This document shows, in pieces, positions 35,435 to 48,474 of a stretch of DNA of 64,000 nucleotides; position 1 is the first letter of the stretch, and every line of letters starts with the position of its first letter. The stretch comes from Ophioderma brevispina. Taxonomy: Eukaryota; Echinodermata; Ophiuroidea; Amphilepidida; Ophiodermatidae. Made by a program: the position numbers and the translations under genes. The notes under the pieces were generated by a model. The model was given only the letters and a program-made list of their open reading frames with translations, ran no database searches and was not told where the DNA came from. The stretch spans positions 50,204 through 114,203 of the forward strand of contig JAMKCH010088373.1 of assembly GCA_023653785.1 (NCBI GenBank). Reading direction: 5' to 3'.

Positions 35435-36720
35435 GAAGTATTTCTTCCTGCCAAAATCATTTTACAAAAATAACTGCAGACCGTTCCTCTTAACATATAT
35501 ATCCTTCATGCTTGTGCAGTCATTAATGAACTTCATTGGAGTTTACGTAATGTAGTACCGTTTCTGAAATTTACCCCAAAAGTTTCAGAAAAATAAATAT
35601 GAACTACTTCTTTTCAAATTGTTGTAATAATAATAATAATTGATATCTATCATCAGGGATATGCAATTGCACAAAGTTTCTTCAAAAAATCAGTGAAAAT
35701 TGAGGGCTATCCCTTAAATGAAGCACTTTAAGAGAGCCATATGGCACTACACGAATTTCTCATTCGTCATGGCCGATCAAACTCGACATCGGTAGAAACC
35801 AAATTGTGAGTCTGTGCACTTGCTTGGTAGCTTTCCTGGCTGCCTGGTGAGAAGCCAATGACACCGGCAGCGCTTTCTTTCTAGCTTGCAAGCATTAAAA
35901 TAACAACAATGACCTTGGATTTAATACAAATTATCTCAACTCTGGCAAACATGCTATTATTCTGGGGTTCATTTGATGTAGTTCAAGTAAATTTTACATA
36001 AATATTTAATTAATCTTTAACAAATTGGAAAAAGAAAGGAAATGTAAAAATAATTATGACAATTTACTAAATAATTTATTGAAAAAAACTTCAAGAAGGG
36101 GGAAGATTACAATTTGCACAAAATTACATGTCAAGCTATCAATTTATTGATTTAAAATATTTTAGTTCCGATTTTCACCCATCATATGCTCGACAATGAA
36201 TTCAACCGTCTTCATCAGATACATTACATAAACGGCCCACTGACTCTATATGTAAAAAGGTTCATGACGCAAATCTAATCAATTTTCTTCCATATAACAG
36301 TAAATCAAATACTTCTTGGTTTTTTGTGAATGCCGCTTCTGATTCATGCCTTCCTCTTAAAAGGTTCCAATGAACTAATTAATTCGAGCAGGTGCATTTA
36401 ATGGATTGTTTGTAGAGGCAAATGGAAGCAAGCAACTTGACAATTAATAATTTACTAGATCAATCAAATAGGATCTTGACTGACTTTTTTCACAGGACAG
36501 AAGCAAGATCTTTCATACCAAATTGTGTTTTTAACATGAATCATTAAATGCCAAATATACTTCTAGGCCGAAATCTCTAGATGCACGTAGTATGCCTACA
36601 GATAAAATGTTCTACTTGTCTTCTTGTATGATGTTAACACACACTGCCATGCAAGATTTCCTTCCCATGAACTTATCTAAATGTCCATTTGTGGAATTCT
36701 CTTCCACTCTGTGTGTAGTC
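35435..36720. other. Unassigned; GC-balanced patch at 35755-35890
   Basis: The patch has open frames on both strands. On the minus strand a strong acceptor (ttggcttctcaccag) precedes frames ending within 28 codons. On the plus strand a well-placed ATG (gtcATGG at 35770) gives only MADQTRH before a possible donor. No reading is clearly better. An (AAT)5 run lies at 35625-35640. Confidence 0.3.
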
Positions 36721-36721
36721 T

Positions 36722-36759
<38 letters not shown>

Positions 36760-37052
36760 TTTGTATTTTTAACGCGCGACATATCCACGTAAACGTGATC
36801 AAGGCGCTGTGCGGCTGCCATGAAAGGCGCTCAGCACATCAGAGAAACCATAATACCAGAACAGATTTATGCCAAGAAGCTCGATTTTAGAAGCAGGAGG
36901 AAACCGGAGTACCCGGAGAAAACCTGCGGGAACGAGTATGGATCGAGAAACTAAATTCACATAAAGCCACCGAGAACGAGCCCCTGCCGGGATTCGAACC
37001 CGAGACCTCACTGGTGAAAGGCGAGGGAAGATACGCTGCGCCAACACGTTCA
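36721..37052 (-). repeat. tRNA-derived SINE with intact pol III boxes and (AAT)n tail
   Basis: On the minus strand the head carries an A box (TGGCGCAGCGT, 37033-37043) and a perfect B box (GGTTCGAATCC, 36990-37000). The body contains a central block, ggttttctccgggtactccg, of a type recurrent in invertebrate SINEs, and the 3' tail is (TTA)n (36723-36760 on the plus strand). The intact promoter boxes and long tail suggest a young copy. A decayed relative is at 25921-26170. Confidence 0.88.
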
Positions 37053-38601
37053 GTTTTTCAGGCTTGCTAGTGAAAAATGACACATTTGTGAGACATATAC
37101 ATGCCTCCCTAAAGAATGAAGATTCACCATCATTAAAACAAAGAAATGCCAATATAAATGCAAACATTCCTTACTAAGCCTGCCAATGCAAAATATTACA
37201 AGGGGGGTACACAGGAGTACATTTCAGTGCCTTTAGTTTTACACAAAGTTAATTACTACATAAAGTACTTAAGATCTGTAATAAGACATTGAGGTGATTT
37301 TCTGGATTTACTCTTACTTTAAATTCTACCTATTTTTACATCACTTGGCTTCCTATGTGCAAGCTAATTTGTTGGTTTTAATTGGTTATCCTGAAAAAAA
37401 TATTACAATTGACTATGACGCAAGTAGTAAGCGCCTATTAATTCACAACCATCCTTGAGGGTAAGAAAAAAAGTTTCCAATAATGAGCCAATTATGTAAT
37501 TCTTCAAAAGAAATTTAACTCATTTCTATTCAATTTGAGAGAATCCGTGAATTTAAATTATCCTGAAAATGTAACTGGAGAGAATATTTCAGTAAAATCC
37601 AATAATCCATTGGGGAAAATACCCTTTGTCTTTCACAAACCAGTTAATAGCAGTGTTTTGTATTTCACAGGATACAGCCATAATAACTGGCATTATATGA
37701 ATAATTGACTATCATTTAAAAAGCGGGAAACAACATTTTTTTAGAATAACTGCTAAAATCACTTTATTTCTTCATCAAGCCTCTTCACTCTTAGGAAACT
37801 ATACCTCTAACGAGAATGCTAAAAAATGCGTATTTATCACAAATAAGTGATTTTGTAATTAGAATTGGGATCCCTATGGACTTAAACGGCAGAGCTGGAA
37901 ATGCGACTTATGTCCGTCCATGATGAAATAGCTGCCACCCCGGCCTCTAGAAAATAACCTCTAACTTGGCTTGCATGAACTATAAAACAAGCTAATGATG
38001 ATCGTGACACGTACCGTTCGCTCATTTCCCTTCCTCCCGTGCTATTTCAATTGGAAGGCAGTTTCCACACATCCGTTTGTAATTATATCGGGGATCGCCC
38101 GATAAAGAATTATTATTACAAAAGTCCTTCGTTTGTGACACATAGACATTTTTGAACTTAACCATCACAGTGATAGTTTACTAGCCAGTTACCAATGCAA
38201 TCGTTTAAAAATCTCCAAATTTTTGAAAAATTGGGGGCGCTCTTCAAAAAATAAGCCCACGCTAGCTTCTTGACTGAGCCAGCACTGCCGTGAATGATAA
38301 GGCAAAACAAGTCAATGGTGATAGGACTTTAATCTTGTGATATCTCATGCCATTGATGGATGGCAGTTAACCCCAAGCCAGGTGAAGCAAACAAATCTTG
38401 TGATTTCTTAAGATGCAACCTGCCACCATTGGCCATTAAGGCCTCTTTTTGATAATGTAAACAACCGTAAGATCTTTTTCTAAATGGCTAAGGCCTCACA
38501 AACCAACAGATGACAAATTTCATAGTTTTCAATCAGCAGGTACTCAATGATGAATGCAGAGAGAATAATTGGGTTAAACTGCCAAAATGTGGCCCACCTA
38601 A
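37053..38601. other. Unassigned AT-rich DNA
   Basis: A GC-balanced patch at 37995-38110 includes, on the minus strand, ATGAGCGAACG|gtacgt, a possible tiny first coding exon. It has no supported partner. 38240-38262 (ttgaaaaattgggggcgctc) resembles the inverse of 35106-35125. Confidence 0.3.
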
Positions 38602-38771
38602 TGGCAGGGGCGGCACTGGGGGGGAGTGGCAGGCCCCGAGTTTCAAAATTAAGGAAAAACAGGGGTTTTCAAAAATTAGGGTTTTAACCAAAATGAGTTC
38701 ATTTTGTGTACTGTTTCGCCCCTATGATGTTTCGCCCCTCCTATGATTTTACCCTGGCACCGCCCCTGCCT
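38602..38771. mobile_element. GC-ended MITE, ~170 bp
   Basis: ggcaggggcggcac at 38603-38616 is matched by the inverted right end (ggcaccgcccctgcc, 38757-38770). The subterminal ggggag... and tttcgcccct words are partly repeated. There is no coding capacity. Confidence 0.75.
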
Positions 38772-38829
38772 GATAGCAAATTAGAATTAGTCTTTATCCT
38801 AGGCTAGTGCATGTATGCTCTGGACAAAA

Positions 38830-38885
38830 AGTGCTCTTGGCCAGATTCGAACCAGCAACCTTCTGCATACCATACAAGCATTCGG
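38830..38885 (-). repeat. tRNA-like SINE fragment
   Basis: Minus strand GGTTCGAATCT within gctggttcgaatctggcc is a B-box-like core. No full tRNA fold is seen. Confidence 0.4.
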
Positions 38886-39396
38886 GGGGGCTGAGAACAT
38901 AGAGGAATGATAGATTATTTGTCGTAAAGAGTACCGGGTCCGAAGCATACCTTTATTCTCCAATTTATAAATCTGACATAAGATCCATTAGTGGAAATCC
39001 AACAATGGGCTTGGTCATTAACTGTCCAGTCAGCTGCCAGTCATAAAAGCTTATTAAAAGACGTTAATGGATAAAACAAGCTGATGTGGATCAAAATGCA
39101 TTCAGACATTTATTCAGCTAGATATTAAACAGATGGTGAAGCAGACTGCTGTGGTTTGTTGTTGTTGTTGTTTTTTTAATTGTTTTTTGTCCTCTCTCTT
39201 TTGAAAGGGCTTTAGTATTGAAATATAGAGCATAATTGACATTTACACAAAAATGAAATTGCTACTTGCACGATCAGTAACAGTTTTATAAAGACTTCGC
39301 GCCGACAGGTCAAAAGCTTGTGTGAACTATTTTTGTTGTATAAAACTGTCATAAAATCTAATAAGAGCTTAAATTACTTATTTTAACAGAAATACG

Positions 39397-39600
39397 GGTG
39401 CCTGTCTAGTAATTAGGGAGGTCGCCAGTTTGAATCCGGCCAGATGCACCTGGGGGTTTTCAATGCCCATGTGCACAACAATTCCTCCACTCTGGGGAAA
39501 GAGACAATAATTGCAACAATGTAAAAAATTGTCCCACCTGGGAATTGAACCAGACCTTGTATACCAGAGGTCAGGAGTTCAATTCCCAGACAGGGCAACT
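39397..39600. repeat. Cluster of tRNA-like B boxes, foldback at right
   Basis: Plus strand 39405-39446 reads like a shortened tRNA head with B box (agtttgaatcc). Farther right, tgggaattgaaccagacc (39539-39556) and ggtcaggagttcaattccca (39571-39590) are inverted partners around a 14-base spacer, each containing a B-box-like core. This is probably the remnant of nested or head-to-head SINEs. Confidence 0.5.
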
Positions 39601-42600
39601 CCCCATTTTCTATTACTAGGGTTGCAAACACATTGGAGCTACTCTGTTATTATATTATGATATTTCCATTGTTCATATTGCCTTATTTCCAAGTTCTGGA
39701 ATCCAAGTCTGATAATTTAGCAAATGTACCATATTGGTAAAGCCTATAATATTTAATGGCTCCATACAACCAATATCATTTCAAAAGGCAAGGATCTACG
39801 GCTTGAATCTGTCAGTGAGGGAAAAGCAATCAATCACTCCAGTGGAGCCCCATAATTTCCTATGCCTTCATGATAGATTTCAAAACCTGTCAAATCCATG
39901 GAAATTTTATTCAAACTCGGCCTGATCACCTGGCTACGTTTTGACTAAGTGAGTAGTTAACGAGAGGAAATGAATATTACTATTATGTTACTCCAGTTGG
40001 AGGAAATAGCCGCCATTGAAGTGCCGAGAGCAAGATATATTTCCCCCAAGAATAATTTTTGCACTTTTCCCTGAGAAAGACCTATAGCTTGATCTGTAGC
40101 AGTGCTGATTATCCTACACTGATATGTTACTGCAGTAGACTGAGATGCAAGCAACACAATATACTACTTTAGCACTGTGAAAGTCATTCAAATTTAACTC
40201 AGTGAAAATATGACATTATGCATTATGTAGCCATTTAATGTCATTCAAGTAGTGTCAATGAACCAATACAGTCTCAATTCCAACAGCACCCAACAGAGTC
40301 TTTCATTCATTAATGTATTAAGAAAAAACACCCCTTTTTTGGGTATGATGATACGCAGAATAAGAATACGCAAGATGAGTTCTTGTTAAAGGTCCATGGC
40401 CTGAATACTAGTAGCCTCATCTTCAGGGATCCCAGATTTTACTGGAAGTGATCATAATATTGGTATCTGAAGAAAGCTACTTTTTTCTCATTCATCCTGT
40501 GAAATGCTATGAGTGAAAATGTACTTCATTTTGGTCAATGGACTAACAAAATGACATTTTCAGCTCCCATATAAAAATGGATCGTAATATTGCTCCAAAA
40601 CTTTTGATACCGTATGGGGTATTTGGATCAATGTCATTCAATCAAGATCAAAACTTTATGCAATGAAATGGGGCCATCCCTCTTCAATGCAATTGCAAAC
40701 CTACACACAATTCACTGAACTGTGCCCTTGTGATGAGCATATTGTAGTTCAAAGTATGTGCACTTTTTTCAAAATGAAAGTCACATGGAATTACCATTAA
40801 AAAAATCATTTATTTCTTTTCTCAATAAAATAGCTCTCCTCTTCTGTAACATACCCATTAATAAAATTCCTTGGCTTTACAAAAAATTACCATGTATAAC
40901 TGAGAGTAAATTCATAAAAGACTGATAAAGAGAATGCCATCTGTAGTGCCTCGTTTAAAGGAAATATGATACTGGACTGAAATTCTTCCATCATACACCT
41001 ACTATGCACTATGTAATTCAAAATTATTTTTTAAAATTGCCCAAACAAAAAAAGAAAAAAAAAGCAAATCAAAATCAAAATTTGTCAATATGAATTTTGA
41101 TTACCAGCTGTTGTACCATCATGTGTCATTGATATCCTGCGCAGAACTACCAATGTTTGTGTTTTATTATATGTTTGTTACTCTTGGGTGTTTGTTTTTA
41201 TTACTGATCGTTACACATCATCTACTGCCCAACGAATATGTTGAGTAAAATTGCTTTTGAAGTAAGCCAGCCAAAGTTTGTACGTTAATCAAATAGATTA
41301 ACAAATCTGTGTATAGTATGGATCTTTTATCACCAGAAATGTGCTTGAAAAAAGGTTGGCAACATAAAAACCTCTCATTTCATTCCTCGCGTCCATGATA
41401 TGAATGGCGATGTCCTAACGGGGATTTGCAGACAAAGCTATTCACGGCTAGTCTACATGGTGCAATATTTTCACCTCTCCCTGCATTTATATCCATTTAT
41501 ATACATAGTTCTGTTTGGCCTTGCTATTCACATTGCTAGTAATTAGGTATTCCACTCCATCCGGATTCCTCAAACCTTTTTGCATGCAGGATTTGTATGC
41601 TTAATCATGAGGTTTTCAACAGATTACATGAAATCTTCTCCAAATCTCATAGAGAAGGCAATCCCATTAACTGTTTATCGCAACACTCTTACTTTGTGCA
41701 TACATGAATAAATGTGGCAGTTTTTGTTTCCATTGATACATCTGCCTGTATCCACAAGACTAGCCATCTCCTCCTTTGACTGCCACACTGACATATTTCA
41801 AAAAATATTGTGGCTAAAAGCCGCAACTCCAAGGACTACCATCATTGGCAAAATATACTACTTTTGTAAAATCAACATGGGCTACAATACCCAATGGAAC
41901 TGACTTAAAGTCTTTTCACTGTAAAATTAAGCACAACCTAATAAAAATCATAGCATTAAAATTGGAAGAGACCCCGATCAGGATGCATCCTGAGTACATA
42001 GTAGCGAGTGTGGTTCTACCACACTTGAACATCATCCACCCAATAGGCTTTCAGAATATAAGGGAGACACTAATAGAGTCATGTTCCATATTAAACTGAA
42101 CAAGGTATAAAGCAGACCATTGAGATATCCTTTCCATTCTTCAAATAATGTCATCAGCTTTAATATACCACTGGAGTGAAGAATTGCACAATCAGATACA
42201 GATATAGATATTTCCATATAGTTTAAAACATTTCTGATAATTTTAACCTTTTAAATCCACAAGATATGGCCAATTCTACGCATTAAATTAATAAAATGTA
42301 ATATTGCCAGTGTTTGAAGAGATTACACTTCTATTATGCTGTGATTTCTGTGATCCTAGCACTTCTGACACCTGCAATCCGTCCGTCATAGCATAACTAC
42401 AATTTCAATGATCCACACGTACGATCCCAGCTTCAATGCATGCGTTGTTAATCACATACTTTTGTTGTATTTATTCAACACATGGGAGAACGAGAAAGCG
42501 TGTTGCGTGTGTGTGCATATGTGTCCACATGCCTACATGCATGCATGTGTGTACATGTTCAGTGATGGTATAATTTGTGCTTGGCCACACGTTTCAAATT

Positions 42601-42924
42601 AAAAATACATAAAAGCTTTCAGAAAATCAGGAAAGGAAAGTAATGCTAGTAATCCCTTGGGCTAACACAAGTTTACTGTTTTTGAAAGCAACAGATCATT
42701 TCTGAAGTCATTCCTCTCAATTTGTGCTATCTTTGCTCTGCACAATGAAACTGGGGTTTCAGCGCATCGCTACTACTATTAGTGCCCAGCTTGCAACTGA
42801 TGAGCTTTTTGGAAAATTGGTCAAAATGTGAATAGGTTTTGGTGTAGGCCTACAAGTATGTACTCAAAACTGACATATGCTTACTGATCAGACGAAGTAC
42901 ACCTCCTTTACAGAAAGAGACAAA
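39601..42924. other. Unassigned; one MITE remnant
   Basis: 40711-40755 is a minus-oriented end of the 12752-12957 MITE family. 42032-42217 on the minus strand is a 61-codon ATG frame with a hydrophobic C-terminal half (YLNGLLYTLFSLIWNM). It has no supporting signals and is not called. Confidence 0.35.
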
Positions 42925-43235
42925 GTGCAACGAGAGATTTCACATAATCAGGTTTCCCTAACAAAATCGAAAGTACTGATTTTTTGCCCTGATGTAAGCT
43001 TTCCATCAATATCTCCATCTGAAAGGTTAAGCTGAGAACTGTTTCTTTCTTTGGTACAAAACATTGAGAAATTTCTATTTCCATATAGGAGCAAATACAA
43101 AATTCACCTGTGTTTTAACATTGAAATATAAACAAATCAAAATCAACCTTTTATCTCTCTTTTTAATACATTTCTGTATCCAAATACAAGGTAAAATCTA
43201 TTGAAGCATCAAATCTATTGAAATAAATATATTAT
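42925..43235 (+). repeat. Three-copy interspersed family, copy 1
   Basis: Begins gtgcaacgagagatttcaca and shares successive blocks (gatgtaagctttcc, ggagcaaatac, acatttctgtatccaaatac, aaatctatt) with 45057-45373 (same orientation) and 47509-48058 (opposite). The left-end TTAAAG is decayed here. Confidence 0.8.
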
Positions 43236-43507
43236 GACACATTAATTTGGGTGCCTCAAAATCTTCTCGTTGTCCCTTTAGGTTCAATGCAGGATTCAGT
43301 GACCCAGAACCATGGCCTCTTGAGAGATAGGTTGTTTGGTTACCTTAAAACAAAATCAGAACCACTGACCTAAGACAGAGCATACACATGTTAAATACAA
43401 ATGCAGCAACAGAGTAATGGCTTCTTTGCCCGTGCTTAAATATATCCAGCTGCCTGCAAAAACTGCCCTGCAACACCAATATGATGAACAAGGAGTAACC
43501 TTTGCAC

Positions 43508-43557
43508 CTTCTGCTTGTCACACGGTCAATTTCTTCTTCTTCACGTAGTACCCACAT
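43508..43557 (-). CDS. Candidate exon with Glu run
   Basis: On the minus strand an ATG at 43555-43557 opens MWVLREEEEIDRVTSR and reaches AGAAG|gtgcaa. The charged composition is exon-like, and the frame also stays open upstream to a possible acceptor (gcgaggtag). Donor and acceptor are both mediocre and no family is recognised. Confidence 0.18.
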
Positions 43558-43620
43558 AAAGCAACTACCTCGCCGAGTAACAACGGATTACTAACCCACT
43601 AGAAATGTACACTCACGGCC

Positions 43621-45056
43621 AGGATTCCATTTTTGTTTTTGCCGCAAGACTGATAGTGTAACCCAGTCTGTCCTGCACCATCGTGGATAGCTATGTGTTA
43701 CACCAACTCAGCACTGCAGTATTTTTTCATAGCCCATTTTGGTTTTTATATATTTTTGACATAAATTTTGCATATTTTTATTTAAACGTGTTGATGATTT
43801 ATAATCTATTATTGGGGTTTTGATGATACCCATAATGAATTTTGTAATGATTTTCCACAAAATGATTTTTTAAAAATTATAAACAGAGACCAAGTGTATA
43901 GCACCCCCAAATTCACAAAAAAATAAAAAAAATAAAAAAAATACTGTATTATGTGAAGAGATTGCGTGTCTACTCTGATCCTTTCTACACCATCACTGTA
44001 TAGGTCTAACCTAATCACGTATACTTAGGAGCCTAATTCTTGGATCTACTGTCCTCCCCACCATGCGTGTGTACTGTGGCAGGAGCATGGCACACGGCTG
44101 CCCTGGTATACACTATGTAGCTGCCGAGAGGCCTCCACCCAATAAAATCTGCCAGTACACAACTCTGATGTAAATTGGCTAACATTTCTTAAACTTTCAT
44201 ATCTAACCCAACCAAAGTTTAACCTGTTCACAAGGCTTATCTTCAGTTATTCATTTCATCCCAATTATCATGACTTTCCCTACAATGCAAGTGTACGAAC
44301 GATATCAGTCAAAGCAAAATTTCACAAAGTAACATGTTTACAATAAACATGTTCCTACCTGGTTTATGCTGGTATTCCCTGTTATCAAATTGATCGATAC
44401 AGAGATAACATATTTACTGGTACTCAAAAGGAACCGCATGTAAATACCAACAGTGTCACAACCACTAATATCATACAGCACATTCACCCATCTTTTCTTA
44501 ACTCTACATTGTCTGCCAATGTGTGGACTCTACAACCTGCTATTTTCAAAGTGGTTTTATATCACAAATTAACATGGATGGTGAGTTACAAATCAAATGG
44601 ATGTGTAAAAATAGACATGCTAAATACTTTAATGTCATAGAGCTAATTATACTTGTTATGAAATTCCAGGAAAGTATCCATTCCTGACATTTAAAAAAGA
44701 ACAGTGAAATATTTGGGACAAGACAAAAAATGCTGACATACAGTTTCGGGAAGGTTGAAATCAACATGAACCCCCTCAGGGTGACCAAAAAACAAAATAG
44801 ATTGGTAAATTGTGTTTCACAAATGGCATTGCCTTGAGCCCGATTGGTTACTACTGTGTAAATCCAGGGCTCAGGCAACTGCAGTGGACAAACTGAGATG
44901 ATTGGAGAGGGTAGTTTTTGTGTCCTGTTCAAGTGCTTGCTCTCAAGGGACCCTTTCCATGGATGAGTTTATGTTCAGTTGTTGTTCCTAAAGTTGCAAC
45001 TAATAAATCAATTGCAACATTCCAACAGTGTTTTCATACCAGCTATGATTATTCAG
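43621..45056. other. Unassigned; chance-length minus-strand ORFs
   Basis: 44546-44932 (128 codons) and 44046-44231 (61 codons) are open on the minus strand without supporting signals. No repeat partner was seen in this window. Confidence 0.3.
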
Positions 45057-45373
45057 TTTAAGGTGCAATTAAGGTTCCCGAAAAAAATTAAAAAATTTTC
45101 TATTTTTGCACTTAGTAAAGCTTTCTATCAAACTAGACCTCAATGTAGAAATGTTAAGCTGGAATCATTTTCTTGTACAAAAATTTAGAAAATTAATAAT
45201 TTACTATAGGAGCAAATACAAACTTCAGCCATAGTTTTACTATTGAAATTACGCAAATCCAAATCGCCTTTTGTTTTCACTTCAGGCATTTCTGTAGCCA
45301 AACACAAGTAAAAATCTATTGGGGTCTTATCCTTTATATGAAAATCCTATTGTAAATTATAATTTGTCATATT
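45057..45373 (+). repeat. Three-copy interspersed family, copy 2
   Basis: Left end TTAAGGTGCAATTAAGG, followed by blocks in the same order as copies 1 and 3, including gagcaaatacaaacttcagc and gcatttctgtagccaaacac. The right end is not found, so the copy seems truncated. Confidence 0.8.
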
Positions 45374-47508
45374 ATCCCTCACATTAAAACATTGTATGTC
45401 CAGATTCAAATGAAATTTTTGGGAATTGAGCTATGTCGATGATGGCCTTTCCTATGGTTTAGAATAGAATATCCTCAAAAGAGCTTGCCGAAGCCAAAAG
45501 AAAAATCAACTTTGCTTCCAGTAGTTAGTCCAAAAACCTAATGCCCAAATGCATTTTATTTTTTGTTGGTTATTTTTGGAAATGATTTTTTTTTCCCCCC
45601 GAACGTGCTCAAATCGGCAAATGGCTTGTAAATAGTTCTAAACAAAATATCAATTGTTTTTCCAGGAAATAAATTGGCTGATTCTGAGCAATAGTCTCAA
45701 TAATTGGTCCCTCCCTCTTTTAATTGCCTGCAAAATATGGTGGCTTGGAGAGATAACCCTAGCAATCATGGTCCAAGGTTCCAACCGCCATCTAAAAATA
45801 TTGTACACAGAACACACAAGTCACTTCATCTTAAGGCTCCACTCAAACCAGGCTGTAATTTGTTCTACATCGAAGCAGGGCCAATTAAGACAAATTGCCC
45901 ATTCTTACTTGCAAACACAAAAAGGTTTTCAAATCCCATAACTACTCAAAAGCAAGCCTTGCCAAACGTTTGGTGTCTACTTTATTACAGGAGCACATGG
46001 CCCTAGTACCATACCAGTGGAATTCAGCACAATACATGCCACCCTATCAACACAGCACTCATCATGCTAATCAGATCTAACCCGGAACCACCCGCCACGC
46101 GATGACAACAAATCTTCCCATTAATCAATGGGGTATGTGCACTAACGTATGAATTCAATTTATTTATATACCACAAAGAGCCTACAGCCTTGCATAGCAT
46201 ATTACTTACCCCTTTAGAATATAATTCCCCTACACCATTATTGTTGTGTTTTTGGTTGGTTTCCACACCAGAAAATCTTTGCCCAGTCTAGGTTTAAGTC
46301 CACTTCAGAAAGGTAAAAACTCCCTGCGTGACATGTAGCACCGAAGCCATTCTGTATGAATGGACTATATACCTTGTATCGCTTGTAATCCTTCATAGTT
46401 TGCATGGCAACACGTGCCGATATATTTGCTTAATAAGGTAGGGCCTTCTTCGTGGGCTTTTTACTGGCGAGGTTTTAGTGATCGACTGAATTATTGCTGT
46501 GGTACTGTGGGAGCCTAAATGAAAGGGAAACCACGGTGACTGGCCTTGACCTGATTATATTACAAATAAAATCACCAATTATTCGAAAACTGCATGCCAC
46601 ATAATGAAAATGTCATGTTTAGGTGTTTACATGGTTAATTTTTTTCTTTTATTTTTACTTAAGACAAAATTGAGTGGATTACTACACTTGACCGGTGTAG
46701 AGCAATTTTATCTAAAAAATACTGTACCTGTGCATACTGGCAATATAAGACTCTTGCAAGGTTAATTAAATGTATAAACCCTGTGGGTCATAATATTCTG
46801 TAGCCAATTTGTGTAGAATCAAATACAATGCTATTTCACCTCGTACCATGACAGGCAACTATTATTTCTTGAAGTCAAACATTCACTTAGTATCCCAAAA
46901 TGTTTCAGTTCACATAAGCTTTCATGTTCGAAACACATGAAAAATCTTCAAACATGAGTTGAAATAACCTAATCTTGGTTTTCCCAATTGACCTATTATA
47001 AGCCAAGGAAAAAAACTTCCAATCCTATAAACATTTCTCTCAAGTCCTGATGGGGTTCAACAGTAATGGCAACCATGTAATCATCAACAGTAATGTCAAC
47101 CATAATCCTATTCATCTGCTGCTATCTTATGATTTTTGCACTCAACTACCTATTTGCCAAAATAAATGCTGCACATCTCTCCCTTATTTAGTGTCAATGA
47201 TGACCTTTGCAAAATGGTGAACAATTATCTGAAATGGTCAGTATTGGTCAATTTGTGAACAAGATCACTTCCTAAAAATAGAGTTTCTTAAACCAGATAG
47301 GGGTGATGAAAATTTGATGTCCACTTGGAGAGGCAAGACTGGTTGCCATGGAAATCAGTTTTATTATAATTATGAGAAGCATTTGCTACTGGTAATTTAG
47401 CTGCACTTTGCCACCAATGCTATTTGCTAAAAAGCAATGTGAACTAAAATAAGTATTGATATTCTCCCATGGAAGATAAAACATGATACAAAAGCAACAA
47501 AAGAGCCA
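45374..47508. other. Unassigned DNA
   Basis: A short tandem word (caacagtaatg.caacca) occurs at 47068-47104. Minus-strand 46081-46110 (gcgggtggttccgggttag) is faintly B-box-like. Nothing else was recognised. Confidence 0.35.
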
Positions 47509-48058
47509 TTAAAGGCGGACTAAGAATTTCGAAATATAATTTTTTGGTGTAATAATTGAAAATAGTCGACTAGAACTAAAGATAGTTACCTAAAATGAAT
47601 TTAGTACATGTGGAACTGTATTTGCAACCAAGATTTTTCTAAATCAAAATTGTATGAAAATTCCAAAAAGTCATGGGTGTCATTTTGTTTAAAGTGTGTT
47701 CTTGAATGTATTCTTTCACAAGAGACCACAAACTATTTATATTTTTGTCATATGTGGTGATTTCATATAGAATAGATGCCAAATAGATTTCCTACCGCGT
47801 ATTTGGCTACAGAAATGTGTAAAAGTGAAAACAAAAGGGTTTTTTTTTATATGCTTATATTTCAATATAAAACATAGGCTGAATATCCTATTTGCTCCAA
47901 TAGGAAATTTCATTGATTTTTGTACCAAAGAAACAATCCCCAGCTTAATTCTTTCAGGTGAGGATATTTTTGACAGAAAGCTTTACATCAGTGCCAAAAT
48001 CAGAATTTTCATTTTGTTAGGGATACCTGTTATGTGAAATCTCTTGTTACACCTTTAA
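47509..48058 (-). mobile_element. Three-copy family, copy 3, complete TTAA-bounded element
   Basis: Both borders are TTAA (47509-47512 and 48055-48058) followed inward by AGGcGgactaagaattt and AGGtGtaacaagagattt. These are weak TIRs starting AGG like the 3839-4207 family. It is about 545 bp, with no recognised protein. This copy defines the termini of the family. Confidence 0.75.
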
Positions 48059-48082
48059 TTTAGCCAGTATCGCACACTATGA

Positions 48083-48474
48083 GGCAAAAAAAAATTGTTT
48101 GATTGTCCATAGATGACTTTTTAGAGTTGGGTCGGTCGGTCGGATTTTTTTTTTTTTTTAATGTCAATAGTAAACTGTATGGAAACATGTTTGTTTGTAT
48201 TAATAAGTTAATCAAACACTAAAAATCAAGTTGATTCTTACTCAAAAATGCATCTTTGTACATTATGAAACCCAATTAACATGTTTTAGAAACTGTTTAA
48301 ACATCATCTGTTTTACATTTCAGAAAGTTAAAATTGAAAAAAAAAAAAAACTTTAGGAATTTGTCAAAATTAGGGTCGGTATTCTTTTGCAAAGTAAAAG
48401 GAAAAAAAACTTTTTCCTGATTTCCAAAATTAGGGTCGGTCGGATGAGGACAATCAAACAATTTTTTTTTTGGC
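48083..48474. mobile_element. TIR element with gggtcggtcgg motifs
   Basis: ggcaaaaaaaaattgtttga extended to 48108 is repeated in inverse at 48448-48474. Inside, the word agggtcggt(cggtcgg) appears at 48128-48143, 48373-48380 and 48432-48443. No ORF. The A/T-run lengths may be affected by slippage. Confidence 0.8.

Noticed and set aside
35770..35792. Plus-strand first exon MADQTRH with good Kozak context
   Set aside because: Only seven complete codons before a mediocre donor and no downstream partner; overlapping readings on the other strand are equally good.
39397..39450. tRNA gene
   Set aside because: B box present, but the segment is too short for a full cloverleaf and the anticodon arm is missing; treated as SINE remnant.
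44546..44932. 128-codon minus-strand ORF
   Set aside because: Hydrophobic-rich AT-driven composition, no splice or start evidence.
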